DNA of 36,199 nucleotides. It comes from Oscillospiraceae bacterium (GTDB lineage: Bacteria; Bacillota; Clostridia; Oscillospirales; Oscillospiraceae). The position numbers and the translations under genes are program-made. Positions 22,624 to 31,080 of the stretch are shown in pieces. The notes below the pieces were generated by a model. It was not told the origin of the DNA. It ran no database searches and saw nothing but the letters and a program-made list of their open reading frames with translations. The stretch lies in assembly GCA_916988195.3 (NCBI GenBank), contig CAKASQ030000024.1:1-36199 (forward strand). The letters are read 5' to 3'. The stretch's first letter is position 1; the number at the start of each line of letters is the position of its first letter.

Positions 22624-24029
22624 AAACAGAGATTTTACGGCTCGACAATGTGAGCCTGCAGATGTCCGGGATCATGCAGCTCGAGCGTTTCAATCTGCAG
22701 ATATTCAGCGGAGAGATCATGGGGTTGATGGCGCTCAATGCGCATGGTGTATCATCGTTGGTGTCGCTGCTGCAATCGAATACACCGGTACACTTCGGGC
22801 GGGTCTATTACTGCGAACAGCTGGTCAACAGCCATATCTACAGCAGGACTACACCGAACGAGATTGTCGTCATTGAGCAGAAGAGTCATCTGGTCAATGG
22901 GCTGACAGTTGGGGACAATGTCTTTGTGCTGAGCGGCGTAGAGCGGCGCTGGCTGCTCCATACGCAAAGCTTCCGCGGGCGGCTTCAGGAGCTCGAACAG
23001 GCGGTCGGCGTAGACATTCCGTGCAACCGGCAAGTGGAGGAGCTGAGCCTCTTCGAACGGTGCATGGTGGAACTGCTCAAGGCCTGGGAATCCGGAGCGA
23101 GGCTTGTCCTGTTGTGGAATATCAGTCATTTTCTGGCGGGCACGGATATCGGACGGCTGCACTATGCGATCCGCCATTTTGCATCTCGTGGGATGGCCTT
23201 TATCTACATCTCAAACAGCTACGAAGAACTTTGCGGGCTTTGCGATCGCATAGCGGTGATGTATAACGGGAGCGTTGTAAAGGTTCAGGAAAGGGTATCC
23301 GGAGGCAGCGAAGACATTCATGCGCTGCTGCAGCAGTTTACCGGCACAATATCGTCTCCCCCGAGAAGTGCTATGTCAAGAGGGAGCATATGTCTCAACC
23401 TGAGCAGCGTCAGCACGGCACTGCTGAAACAGGTGGATCTTGCGGTATACAGCGGAGAATGTCTCGCGATCCATACGGAAGACCGGCGGCTGCTGGATGG
23501 AATGCGGCGACTGGCTACGGGACAGAGCGCACTGCTCGGCGGGAAAGTTCTGATCGATGGAGAGCCGATCCACCGGCCAATGGCGCGGGATCAGCGGGTC
23601 GCCTATATTGCAGAAAATCCTTCACAAATGATGCTGTTTCAGGATATGAGCTATTTGCGGAATCTCACGTTTTGCCTGCCTCGGCAGATCGACAGTTGGT
23701 TTCGCCGGCGGAGCATTTACCGCAGCCTGCGGCGCGAGCTGACGCCGGAGCTTGGCGCGGTTTTTGATAAAGACATCCGTGATCTGAACGCACAGGAGAA
23801 GTATGCGCTGATCTTTCGGCGGGTGCTGCTCCAGCAGCCTCGTGTGGTATTTTTTGAGCAGCCATTTTGGGGGAATGACGTGCTGCTGCAGCAGCATATC
23901 GAGCGGCAGGTACAGCTCCTTCTTGCCAAAAAAATCGCGGTGGTCGTTCTGATCGTCGGTATCTACGATGCGTTCCCGTTGGCCGAAAGAACGCTGATTT
24001 ATAAAAATGGACACCTGTTGACTCAGTAA
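22620..24029 (+). CDS. Degenerate double-NBD ABC protein (pseudo-ATPase) in the sensor operon
   Basis: A 469-residue protein with the size and layout of RbsA/MglA-type sugar transporter ATPases, but stripped of ATPase motifs. In NBD1 the Walker A is GLMALNAHGVSSL (36-47), with the lysine replaced by V44. The signature is ELSLFERCMVEL. Walker B is LVLLWNIS instead of a D-E pair, and the H-loop is ISNSYEEL with N199 for histidine. In NBD2 the P-loop region (GECLAIHTEDRRLLDGM) has no GKT, the signature is LNAQEKYAL, and Walker B reads VVFFEQP. All key residues are lost, yet the frame is intact over 1.4 kb. It is translationally coupled to the kinase gene. I infer a scaffold or sensor that mimics the transporter ATPase; it could still bind nucleotide weakly. 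Confidence 0.85.
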   Translation: MKTEILRLDNVSLQMSGIMQLERFNLQIFSGEIMGLMALNAHGVSSLVSLLQSNTPVHFGRVYYCEQLVNSHIYSRTTPNEIVVIEQKSHLVNGLTVGDNVFVLSGVERRWLLHTQSFRGRLQELEQAVGVDIPCNRQVEELSLFERCMVELLKAWESGARLVLLWNISHFLAGTDIGRLHYAIRHFASRGMAFIYISNSYEELCGLCDRIAVMYNGSVVKVQERVSGGSEDIHALLQQFTGTISSPPRSAMSRGSICLNLSSVSTALLKQVDLAVYSGECLAIHTEDRRLLDGMRRLATGQSALLGGKVLIDGEPIHRPMARDQRVAYIAENPSQMMLFQDMSYLRNLTFCLPRQIDSWFRRRSIYRSLRRELTPELGAVFDKDIRDLNAQEKYALIFRRVLLQQPRVVFFEQPFWGNDVLLQQHIERQVQLLLAKKIAVVVLIVGIYDAFPLAERTLIYKNGHLLTQ

Positions 24030-24123
24030 GGGAACGGCTGACAGGCCGGATGTCTTCTGGTACGATGTGATTTGTATCGTGTAAAGCAACGACCTGAACA
24101 ATATGTTTTTCCATTTTTCAAGG

Positions 24124-24155
24124 CAGCCAATGCTCAGTGAGCATTGGCTGTTTTT
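24124..24155 (+). terminator. Rho-independent terminator of the sensor operon
   Basis: The perfect 12-bp stem cagccaatgctc/gagcattggctg (24124-24135 with 24139-24150, loop agt) is followed by ttttt. Confidence 0.92.
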
Positions 24156-24214
24156 CATAAATTTTGCAAGTAAAATTGTTGCAGTTTTACGAAGACATCA
24201 AAAATTCAGGAAGG

Positions 24215-24271
24215 ATTGCCCACTTTGCCGGAAGAATTGTCCTGTTTGCATCGGGCGGAAAATGATAAAGT
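24215..24271 (+). promoter_or_regulatory. AraC-type regulator site A and promoter of binding protein 1
   Basis: The direct repeat attgcccactttgc (24215-24228) / attgtcctgtttgc (24236-24249) has a period of 21 bp. The extended -10 box TGaTAAAGT has its hexamer at 24266-24271. The same repeat, period and 30-bp distance to the -10 hexamer occur at 27262-27318. A weak -35-like tttgca sits inside the second repeat, fitting an activator-dependent promoter. Confidence 0.75.
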
Positions 24272-24345
24272 TTTAACAGTGAAACCGAGCAAACGGCTGA
24301 AAGGCGGTCTGTCGTTTTCATGAAAAAAACAATGGAGGAACAGAA

Positions 24346-25344
24346 ATGAAAAAAGTATTAGCGATTTTGCTGGCGATCGCGATGATCGCGGCGATGGCGG
24401 CGTGTGCACAGAAGGCAGCGCCGGCAGACGAGACGAAGACAAGCGGCGAAACGACCAGCACGGCCGGCGAGACTGTGGATGACACCGCGGACGACACCGC
24501 GGATACGGCGAGCAGCGAAAGCTACAAGATCTTCCTGATCACGATGGACCAGATGGACCAGTATTGGACCAACATCGACGCCGGCTGCAAGAAGGCGGCA
24601 GAAGAGCTCGGGAACGTGGAGTACCAGTGGACTGCGCCCGACGTGAAGGACGATGCGAAGCAGATCGAGATGATCAACAACGCCGTCGCCAACGGCGCGA
24701 ACGCGATCCTTCTGGCGGCCAATGGCCCCGAGGCGGTCAACGATGCGCTGAAGGAAGCCTCCGCGGCTGGCGTGCAGATCGTCTACGTCGATTCCCCGGC
24801 AAACTTTACGCCGTCTGTTGCGACGTTCAGCACCGATAACACCGCAGCCGGTAAGACTGCCGGCCAGACCATGATCGACCAGCTGGCTGCGAAGGGCATC
24901 ACGGAAGGCAAGATCGGCATTGTCAGCGTCAATGCTGCGACGGCTTCCACCGTGGCCCGTGACGACGGCTTCCGCTCCGCTTTCGAGGGTACCAAGTTTG
25001 AGCTTCAGGAGTCCCAGTACTGCGACGGCGACGCGGCCCGTTCGAAGGACGCGGCCTCCGCTTTCATCGCTGACGGCTGTGTTGGCGTGTTCGGCTGCAA
25101 CGAAGGCTCCACGGTCGGCGTTGGCAACGCGATCAAGGAGAGCGGCGCGGATGTGGTCGGCGTTGGCTTCGACAGCTCCGACAACGTTCTGGAACTGATC
25201 AACGAAGGCTGCCTGTATGCGACGATGGTTCAGAACCCCGACGTGATGGGCTACGAAGGTGTCAAGGCTGCGGTTGCTGCGCTGCAGGGCGGCACGGCTG
25301 ACGGCGCTGTCACCGACACCGGTGTTACGGTTGTGACCAAGTAA
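24346..25344 (+). CDS. CUT2-type sugar-binding lipoprotein (copy 1)
   Basis: A 332-residue extracellular solute-binding protein of the RbsB/Peripla_BP_4 (periplasmic binding protein type 1) class. The signal peptide MKKVLAILLAIAMIAAMAAC ends in a lipobox (MAAC) with the lipidated Cys20. A Thr/Ala/Asp/Glu linker follows to about residue 58. The two-lobe binding fold begins at YKIFLITMDQMDQYW and includes GANAILLAANGPEAVN and VVGVGFDSSDN. It is nearly identical to the protein at 29968-30969; almost all differences fall in the signal peptide and linker. It has its own promoter with the AraC-type site. It is not followed by transporter genes in its own transcript, but by a strong hairpin. Confidence 0.93.
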   Translation: MKKVLAILLAIAMIAAMAACAQKAAPADETKTSGETTSTAGETVDDTADDTADTASSESYKIFLITMDQMDQYWTNIDAGCKKAAEELGNVEYQWTAPDVKDDAKQIEMINNAVANGANAILLAANGPEAVNDALKEASAAGVQIVYVDSPANFTPSVATFSTDNTAAGKTAGQTMIDQLAAKGITEGKIGIVSVNAATASTVARDDGFRSAFEGTKFELQESQYCDGDAARSKDAASAFIADGCVGVFGCNEGSTVGVGNAIKESGADVVGVGFDSSDNVLELINEGCLYATMVQNPDVMGYEGVKAAVAALQGGTADGAVTDTGVTVVTK

Positions 25345-25366
25345 TTCCCCCCTTTCATTTGATACT

Positions 25367-25398
25367 GCAAACGGCGGGTGGCTTCACCCGCCGTTTGC
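25367..25398 (+). terminator. Strong hairpin after binding protein 1
   Basis: A perfect 14-bp GC-rich stem (25367-25380 with 25385-25398, loop gctt) lies 22 nt after the stop. No T-run follows; it may terminate or protect the 3' end of an abundant message. Confidence 0.7.
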
Positions 25399-25410
25399 GA
25401 TATCTTGATA

Positions 25411-27149
25411 ATTGCTTAAAAGGAGATCCTAGCCTGACTCCGAAAAAGGCCGTTGACGGCGACGAGGATACGCGCTGGGCTTCCGGACGCGACGATGATC
25501 AATGGTATATCGTCGATCTGGAGGAGAGCTGCACGATCACTGGCTTCGGGATCCTTTGGGAAGGTGCTCATGGAAAAGAATACAAGATCCAGGTTTCGGA
25601 GAATGGTACGGACTGGACAGATGTCATTCATGAGACCAACGGCAGCGCCGGCTGGAAGAATTATACGCTCAGCGGCCCGGCAGCAGGCCACTATGTGCGG
25701 ATGCTCGGCATCAAGCGCGGCAACGCAAGGTATGGTTACTCGATGTATGAGTTCCAGGTCTTTGGTTACCAGCCGCAGAACCCCAAGCCGGTTACGTCGA
25801 TCCGTTTGAGCCAGAACACGTTGTCCCTCCTCAAGGGCTGGAGCTGCGCACTCACTGCAACGACGCAGCCGTCCAGTAATGCTTACAGCCTGAAGTGGAC
25901 TTCGTCCGACCCGACGATCGTTAAGGTCGATAACAACGGTCTGGTGACGGCAATCGGCAGCAGCGGCACCGCAATGATCACGGTGGAATCCGTACTGGAT
26001 CCGACCGTGAAAGACACCTGCGAAGTGACCATTACGCCATACGCCGGCCGCCCGACAAAGGTTTCCGACGTCAAGATCGTAAACGAACCGACAGGCCTTT
26101 TGAAAAAGGGACAGGATTGGTCGCTGGCAGCGAATGTTCTGCCTGCCGGTGCGAGCAACCGAAATGTCAACTGGAGCAGCAGTGATCCGACTGTTGCTGC
26201 AATCGATGCAAATGGCGCCGTCCATGCTGTTTCTGCCGGACGCGCGGTCATCCGGGCAACCAGCGTATCCGCTCCGGCATTTTTCGCAGAGATCACGGTG
26301 GAAGTCGGTCATACTGTTCGGTTTGAAAGTGCGGAAACGGTCCAGATTGAGGAGCAGCTAGTCGCGGATGGCGCGTATGCAGTGAAACCGGAGGATCCCT
26401 CCAGAGCCGGCTATCGTTTTGAGGGCTGGTATCGGGATCCGGAGGCAAGTGAGGCATTTGATTTCACACAGCCAATCCATGCAGATACCGTCATTTATCT
26501 GAAGTGGACGAGCCTGCCGCAGGATGTGCCGGCGGTACCGGCAGAGAATCCGTCAATGGATCTGGGCCTGATCCTCGGCATCATAAGCGGCGGCAGCGGT
26601 ATGAGCTTCAGCGATGTGACAAGCAGCGACTGGTTCTTTGAGGATGTTGCAGCTGCATATCAGCTTGGATTGATGAATGGCGTCAGCGCATATGAATTTG
26701 CACCAAAAGCGCCTCTCAGCCGCGCGATGGTGGCGGCCCTGCTCTATCGGATGGCAGGTTCTCCTGCGGCTTACTACGGTGGCCGGCAGTTCACGGATGT
26801 TGCCGACGGCAAATGGTATTCCAGCGCGATCCGCTGGGCATCCCAGATGGGGATCGTTACAGGCTTCCAGGATGGCAGCTTCCGTCCGAACGAAAATGTG
26901 ACGCGTGCGCAGCTGGCGGCAATGCTCTTCCGGTTTGCACAGTATCAGAGCCGTGATATCCGGGCCCGCGGCGACCTGAACGCTTATCAGGACGGCAGCT
27001 CTGTGCAGGCCTGGGCAAAAGAGGCGATGCAGTGGGCCGTAGCCAAGGGACTCATTTCCGGAAAGTCCGGCGTCCGCCTTGACCCGTCCGGCAGCGCGAC
27101 CCGTGCGGAGGCCGCGGCCGTGCTGGTGAGCTTCCTGCGCCAGTCGTAA
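25411..27149 (+). pseudogene. 5'-truncated SLH surface protein (F5/8 C, two Big_2, InlB-type repeat, three SLH)
   Basis: An open frame of about 580 codons that encodes only exported-type domains but has no signal peptide or credible start. The frame runs back through the hairpin of the preceding gene to a TTG at 25359. The first credible homology begins at LKGDPSLTPKKAVDGDEDTR, at the front edge of an F5/8 type C (discoidin) domain. Then come two bacterial Ig-like Big_2 domains (ISLSQNTL-like starts, SSDPTIVKVDNNGLVTA and SSDPTVAAIDANGAVHA). After these are an InlB-type repeat (AGYRFEGWYRDPE) and three SLH repeats (SDVTSSDWFFEDVAAAY, FTDVADGKWYSSAIRWA, AWAKEAMQWAVAKGLI). The SLH repeats would anchor it to the cell wall. 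I read it as the 3' end of a large SLH-anchored enzyme, possibly related to the GH92 gene downstream, whose front was deleted. Confidence 0.8.
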
Positions 27150-27170
27150 TCCGCAATGATATGACACAGC

Positions 27171-27204
27171 AAACAGCCAACGCTTCGGCGTTGGCTGTTT
27201 TGTA
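27171..27204 (+). terminator. Rho-independent terminator with UUCG loop
   Basis: The 13-bp stem aaacagccaacgc/gcgttggctgttt (27171-27183 with 27188-27200) has a ttcg tetraloop. The T-rich end belongs to the stem and is followed by tgtataaatt. Confidence 0.88.
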
Positions 27205-27261
27205 TAAATTATGGATACCTTTTTCGGCTATATTCACGAAACAGCCAAAAAAAGCGGAAAA

Positions 27262-27318
27262 ATTGTCCACTTTATCCGAAGAATTGCCATGTTGGCAAAA
27301 CGCGATACATGTTAAAGT
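27262..27318 (+). promoter_or_regulatory. AraC-type regulator site B and promoter of the transporter operon
   Basis: The direct repeat attgtccactttat (27262-27275) / attgccatgttggc (27283-27296) has a period of 21 bp. The extended -10 box TGtTAAAGT has its hexamer at 27313-27318, exactly 30 bp from the start of the second repeat, as at site A. Sequence around the repeats also matches site A (gaagaattg between the half-sites). Confidence 0.75.
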
Positions 27319-27369
27319 TTAGAAGTAGAAAGTACAGAAAACTACTGAAAAAAGAGGGAGTTATGCGTT

Positions 27370-28881
27370 TTGAAAACAGAGTATATTGTGGAAATGACGC
27401 ACATCACGAAAACCTTCCCCGGTGTTCGGGCATTGGATGATGTGTCATTCAACCTCAAAAGCGGCGAAGTGTTGGCTCTGCTCGGTGAAAACGGAGCGGG
27501 AAAGTCTACACTGATGAAAGTGCTCAGCGGTGTTTACACCAGAGATGGCGGTGAGATCACGGCCTTTGGGAATAAGGTCGAGAAAATGACACCGAAACGG
27601 GCGAAGGAGCTTGGCATTGCGATCATCCATCAGGAGCTGAATCTATGTTCACACTTGAGCGTAGCTGAAAATATCTTCCTGGGTCAGGAAATTGTCAAAG
27701 GCGGCGTGGTTCAGCGGAAACAGATGAACGATGAGGCAAGAGCAATTCTGAAGAGGCTGAGTCTCGAAATCGAGCCTGAAACACTGGTTGGATCGCTTTC
27801 TGTGTCGAAACAGCAAATGATCGAGATCGCGAAAGCACTTCTGCATAAGGCAAGGGTGCTTATCATGGACGAGCCGACTTCCGCATTGACTGCGAAAGAA
27901 ATCAACGAGCTCTTCCGCATTATCCGCCAGCTCCGCGACGAGGGATGTGGGATCGTCTATATTTCCCACCGTCTGGAAGAATTGCAGCATATTGTCGATC
28001 GTGTGACCATTATGCGCGATGGGCAGTATATCACAAGCATGGATTTTAAAGATACGACGTTGGATACGATCATTTCCTATATGGTGGGTCGCGACATCAA
28101 AGAAAAATTCCCGCGCATCCAAATGCCAGTGGGCGAGACCATTTTTGAAGTACGCAATCTGAATGCGGGACGCATGGTACGAGACGTCAGTTTCAAAGCC
28201 CGTGCGGGCGAGATCGTCGGAATCGCGGGGCTGATGGGCGCAGGCCGTACAGAAACGACACGTGCGATTTTCGGCGCGGATCCGAAGGAAAGCGGCGAGA
28301 TTCTGGTGGATGGAAAGACCGTAAAGATCCATGGACCGCACGATGCCATCCGCGCAGGCGTGGTTCTGGCGCCGGAAGACCGAAAGAAAGATGGACTTTG
28401 TACAAAGCTCTCTGTGCGTGACAACATTGCGCTGCCGAATCTGGACCTGCTGGCGCCGGGTGCGCTGGGGGTCGTCCGCAGCTTAAAAGAGGCACAAATG
28501 GTGGAGGCGGCCACCAAGGACTTCCAGATCAAAATGCCGAATGCCGAGGTCGATGCGGCGAGCCTGTCCGGCGGCAACCAGCAGAAGGTCGTTGTGAGCA
28601 AATGGCTGGCACGCAATTCCCGTGTGGTCATCTTCGACGAACCGACGCGCGGTATCGATGTTGCCGCAAAGGTTGAAATTTACAACATCATGAACCGCCT
28701 GAAAAAGGAAGGAATCGCGGTCATCTTCGTTTCTTCTGAAATGCCGGAGATCCTCGGCATGAGCGACCGAATCATCGTCATGTGCGATGGCCGCATCACG
28801 GGTGAAATGGATATCCGCGAGGCCACGCAGGAAAAAATCATGCATTATGCCACGCAGTTTGAAAACAAACTGGCTCAATAA
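27370..28881 (+). CDS. CUT2 sugar ABC transporter ATPase (RbsA/MglA-like)
   Basis: A 503-residue double-NBD ATPase. NBD1 has the Walker A GENGAGKSTL near 39-48, the signature SVSKQQMIEIAKAL (a variant of LSIGQQQ), Walker B RVLIMDEPTSAL and the H-loop ISHRLEEL. NBD2 has the family's modified P-loop GLMGAGRTET, the signature LSGGNQQKVV, and Walker B VVIFDEPTRGID. The start is a TTG at 27370 with gagggag 9 nt upstream. The nearby ATG at 27363 is out of frame, and the TTG start gives the usual N-terminus (EYIVEMTHITKTFPGVRALDD). It is followed by the permease gene after 22 bp. It powers uptake of a monosaccharide-type substrate; identity is not determinable here. Confidence 0.95.
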   Translation: MKTEYIVEMTHITKTFPGVRALDDVSFNLKSGEVLALLGENGAGKSTLMKVLSGVYTRDGGEITAFGNKVEKMTPKRAKELGIAIIHQELNLCSHLSVAENIFLGQEIVKGGVVQRKQMNDEARAILKRLSLEIEPETLVGSLSVSKQQMIEIAKALLHKARVLIMDEPTSALTAKEINELFRIIRQLRDEGCGIVYISHRLEELQHIVDRVTIMRDGQYITSMDFKDTTLDTIISYMVGRDIKEKFPRIQMPVGETIFEVRNLNAGRMVRDVSFKARAGEIVGIAGLMGAGRTETTRAIFGADPKESGEILVDGKTVKIHGPHDAIRAGVVLAPEDRKKDGLCTKLSVRDNIALPNLDLLAPGALGVVRSLKEAQMVEAATKDFQIKMPNAEVDAASLSGGNQQKVVVSKWLARNSRVVIFDEPTRGIDVAAKVEIYNIMNRLKKEGIAVIFVSSEMPEILGMSDRIIVMCDGRITGEMDIREATQEKIMHYATQFENKLAQ

Positions 28882-28903
28882 AATATAGTTTGGAGAGAGA
28901 ATC

Positions 28904-29923
28904 ATGAATCAGACAAAAAAGAAAAATCCGTTGAAGCGGCTGCTTTCCATGCGCGGCATGGGCCAGGTCGTCACCGTAACCATCGGCTTGATTGTGCTGC
29001 TGGTCGCATTTGCACTGATCAATCCGAATTTCTGGTCGCCGACGAACCGGACCAATCTGCTCCGCCAGATCGCTCCGATCCTGATTATCGGTATTGCACA
29101 GTCCTACGTCCTTATTACCGGCAATATTGATCTGTCCATTGGTTCTGTTGTCGGTATGAGCACGATGGTTGCGGCTACGTTGATGTCAAAAGGAATCATG
29201 AGCCCGATTCCGGCATTGCTGGTGACATTGCTCTGTTGCCTGCTGGTTGGTGTGCTCAATGGCCTGCTTGTTGCAAAATTCAAGCTTCCGCCGTTTATCG
29301 CGACCTTGGGCACAATGACTGTTGCACGCGGCATTGCTCAGCTCGTAAACGGCAACTACAATACAGATTCTATCATGAAGTTCTATCCGGAGGCAGCGCA
29401 AACATTCAAAAATGTTTTTTACTATGGCAAAACACTTGGACTGTATAACGGCATCTGGATTGCCATTATTCTTTGGATCGTCTTCAACTTCCTGCTCAGC
29501 AAAACCCGCACCGGCCGGTACATCTACGCCACTGGCTCCAACATTGATGCGGCGCGGCTGTCTGGCGTCAATGTTGTCAGCACAACGGTAATTGCGTATG
29601 TTGTCAGCGCATTCTGCTCGTTTGTTGTTGGTATTATCACCTGCGCAACCGTTGGCCAGGGCACGATGGATGCCGGCAACTCCTATGAAATGTATGCCGT
29701 AGCGGCCTCTGTCATCGGCGGCGTCTCCACGCTTGGCGGTCAGGGTATCCTGCTTGGAACCGTAGTTGGCGCGGCCATCTGGGGCACACTCCAGAACGGC
29801 CTTCAGTTCGCCGGCGCACCGGTCGCGATCCGCAACATCATCATCGGCATTATTGTTGTGCTGTCTGTTCTGATGGATGTCGTCATTCGTACCGGCCGCA
29901 GAAACACCAAGGGCAGTGATTAA
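28904..29923 (+). CDS. CUT2 sugar ABC transporter permease (RbsC-like)
   Basis: A 339-residue polytopic membrane protein of the BPD_transp_2 family. Hydrophobic helices are evident throughout, e.g. VVTVTIGLIVLLVAFALINP, IPALLVTLLCCLLVGVLNGLLV and NIIIGIIVVLSVLMDVVI. Family segments include LVITGNIDLSIGSVVGM, LPPFIATLGTMTVARG and a GAAIWGTLQNGL stretch near the end. It forms the translocation channel with the ATPase encoded upstream. A ggagaga ribosome-binding site precedes the ATG. Binding protein 2 follows after 44 bp with no terminator between, so the three form one operon. Confidence 0.95.
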   Translation: MNQTKKKNPLKRLLSMRGMGQVVTVTIGLIVLLVAFALINPNFWSPTNRTNLLRQIAPILIIGIAQSYVLITGNIDLSIGSVVGMSTMVAATLMSKGIMSPIPALLVTLLCCLLVGVLNGLLVAKFKLPPFIATLGTMTVARGIAQLVNGNYNTDSIMKFYPEAAQTFKNVFYYGKTLGLYNGIWIAIILWIVFNFLLSKTRTGRYIYATGSNIDAARLSGVNVVSTTVIAYVVSAFCSFVVGIITCATVGQGTMDAGNSYEMYAVAASVIGGVSTLGGQGILLGTVVGAAIWGTLQNGLQFAGAPVAIRNIIIGIIVVLSVLMDVVIRTGRRNTKGSD

Positions 29924-29967
29924 GCTTTGCGCTTTATCATAAATGAAAAAACAATGGAGGAAAAGAA

Positions 29968-30969
29968 ATGAAAAAAGTATTAGCGATTTTGCTGGCGATT
30001 GCGATGATCGCAACGATGGCGGCGTGTGCGCAGAAGGCGGCGGCGCCGGCTGACGACACGAAGGCAAGCGGAGAAACGGCCACCACTGCCGGCGAGACTG
30101 CGGACAACACCGCGGAGGACACCGCAGATACGGCGAACGGCGAAAGCTATAAGATCTTCCTGATCACGATGGATCAGATGGATCAGTATTGGACCAACAT
30201 CGATGCCGGCTGCAAGAAGGCTGCTGCCGAGCTCGGCAACGTCGACTATCAGTGGACTGCACCTGATGTGAAGGACGATGCTAAGCAGATCGAGATGATC
30301 AACAATGCGGTTGCCAACGGTGCGAACGCAATTCTTCTGGCAGCCAACGGCCCCGAGGCGGTCAACGATGCGCTGAAAGAAGCCTCCGCGGCTGGCGTGC
30401 AGATCATCTATGTCGACTCCCCGGCAAACTTCACGCCGTCTGTTGCGACGTTCAGCACCGATAACACTGCTGCTGGTAAGACTGCCGGTCAGACTATGAT
30501 CGACCAGCTGGCTGCCAAGGGCATCACCGAAGGCAAGATCGGCGTCGTGAGCGTCAACGCCGCAACGGCATCCACTGTTGCACGTGACGACGGCTTCCGT
30601 TCCGCTTTCGAAGGCACCAAGTTTGAGCTTCAGGAATCCCAGTACTGCGACGGCGACGCGGCCCGTTCGAAGGACGCGGCCTCCGCTTTCATCGCTGACG
30701 GCTGTGTCGGCGTGTTCGGCTGCAACGAAGGCTCCACGGTCGGCGTTGGCAACGCGATCAAGGAGAGCGGCGCGGATGTGGTCGGCGTTGGCTTCGATAG
30801 TTCTGACAACGTTCTGGAGCTGATCAACGAAGGCTGCCTGTATGCGACGATGGTCCAGAACCCTGATGTTATGGGTTACGAGGGCGTGAAGGCCGCGGTT
30901 GCCGCGCTGCAGGGCGGCACGGCTGACGGCGCTGTCACCGATACCGGCGTTACTGTTGTGACGAAGTAA
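29968..30969 (+). CDS. CUT2-type sugar-binding lipoprotein (copy 2)
   Basis: A 333-residue lipoprotein with signal MKKVLAILLAIAMIATMAAC, lipidated Cys20, a low-complexity Ala/Thr/Asp/Glu linker, and the type 1 periplasmic-binding fold. It is almost identical to copy 1 in the binding domain. The shared sequence begins upstream of the start (atgaaaaa...caatggagga). This copy is co-transcribed with the ATPase and permease, so it is the standard binding protein of the transporter. The DNA comparison with copy 1 is uneven: one central block of about 160 bp is nearly identical while the flanks differ at many third positions. Confidence 0.95.
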   Translation: MKKVLAILLAIAMIATMAACAQKAAAPADDTKASGETATTAGETADNTAEDTADTANGESYKIFLITMDQMDQYWTNIDAGCKKAAAELGNVDYQWTAPDVKDDAKQIEMINNAVANGANAILLAANGPEAVNDALKEASAAGVQIIYVDSPANFTPSVATFSTDNTAAGKTAGQTMIDQLAAKGITEGKIGVVSVNAATASTVARDDGFRSAFEGTKFELQESQYCDGDAARSKDAASAFIADGCVGVFGCNEGSTVGVGNAIKESGADVVGVGFDSSDNVLELINEGCLYATMVQNPDVMGYEGVKAAVAALQGGTADGAVTDTGVTVVTK

Positions 30970-30991
30970 GCATCAACTGTCAAATGCAAGT

Positions 30992-31031
30992 CAGAAAAAT
31001 ACGGCAAGGATTTTACTTGCCGTATTTTCTG
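30992..31031 (+). terminator. Bidirectional-type terminator after binding protein 2
   Basis: A long stem (30992-31008 with 31016-31031, one bulged A) reads cagaaaa...tacggcaag and its complement. The A-tract and T-tract are within the arms, so it could work in both directions. Confidence 0.85.
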
Positions 31032-31080
31032 CAACATGTTTATGCTCAAATCATATCTTCGGTTTTGGGAGGATTTGCAC

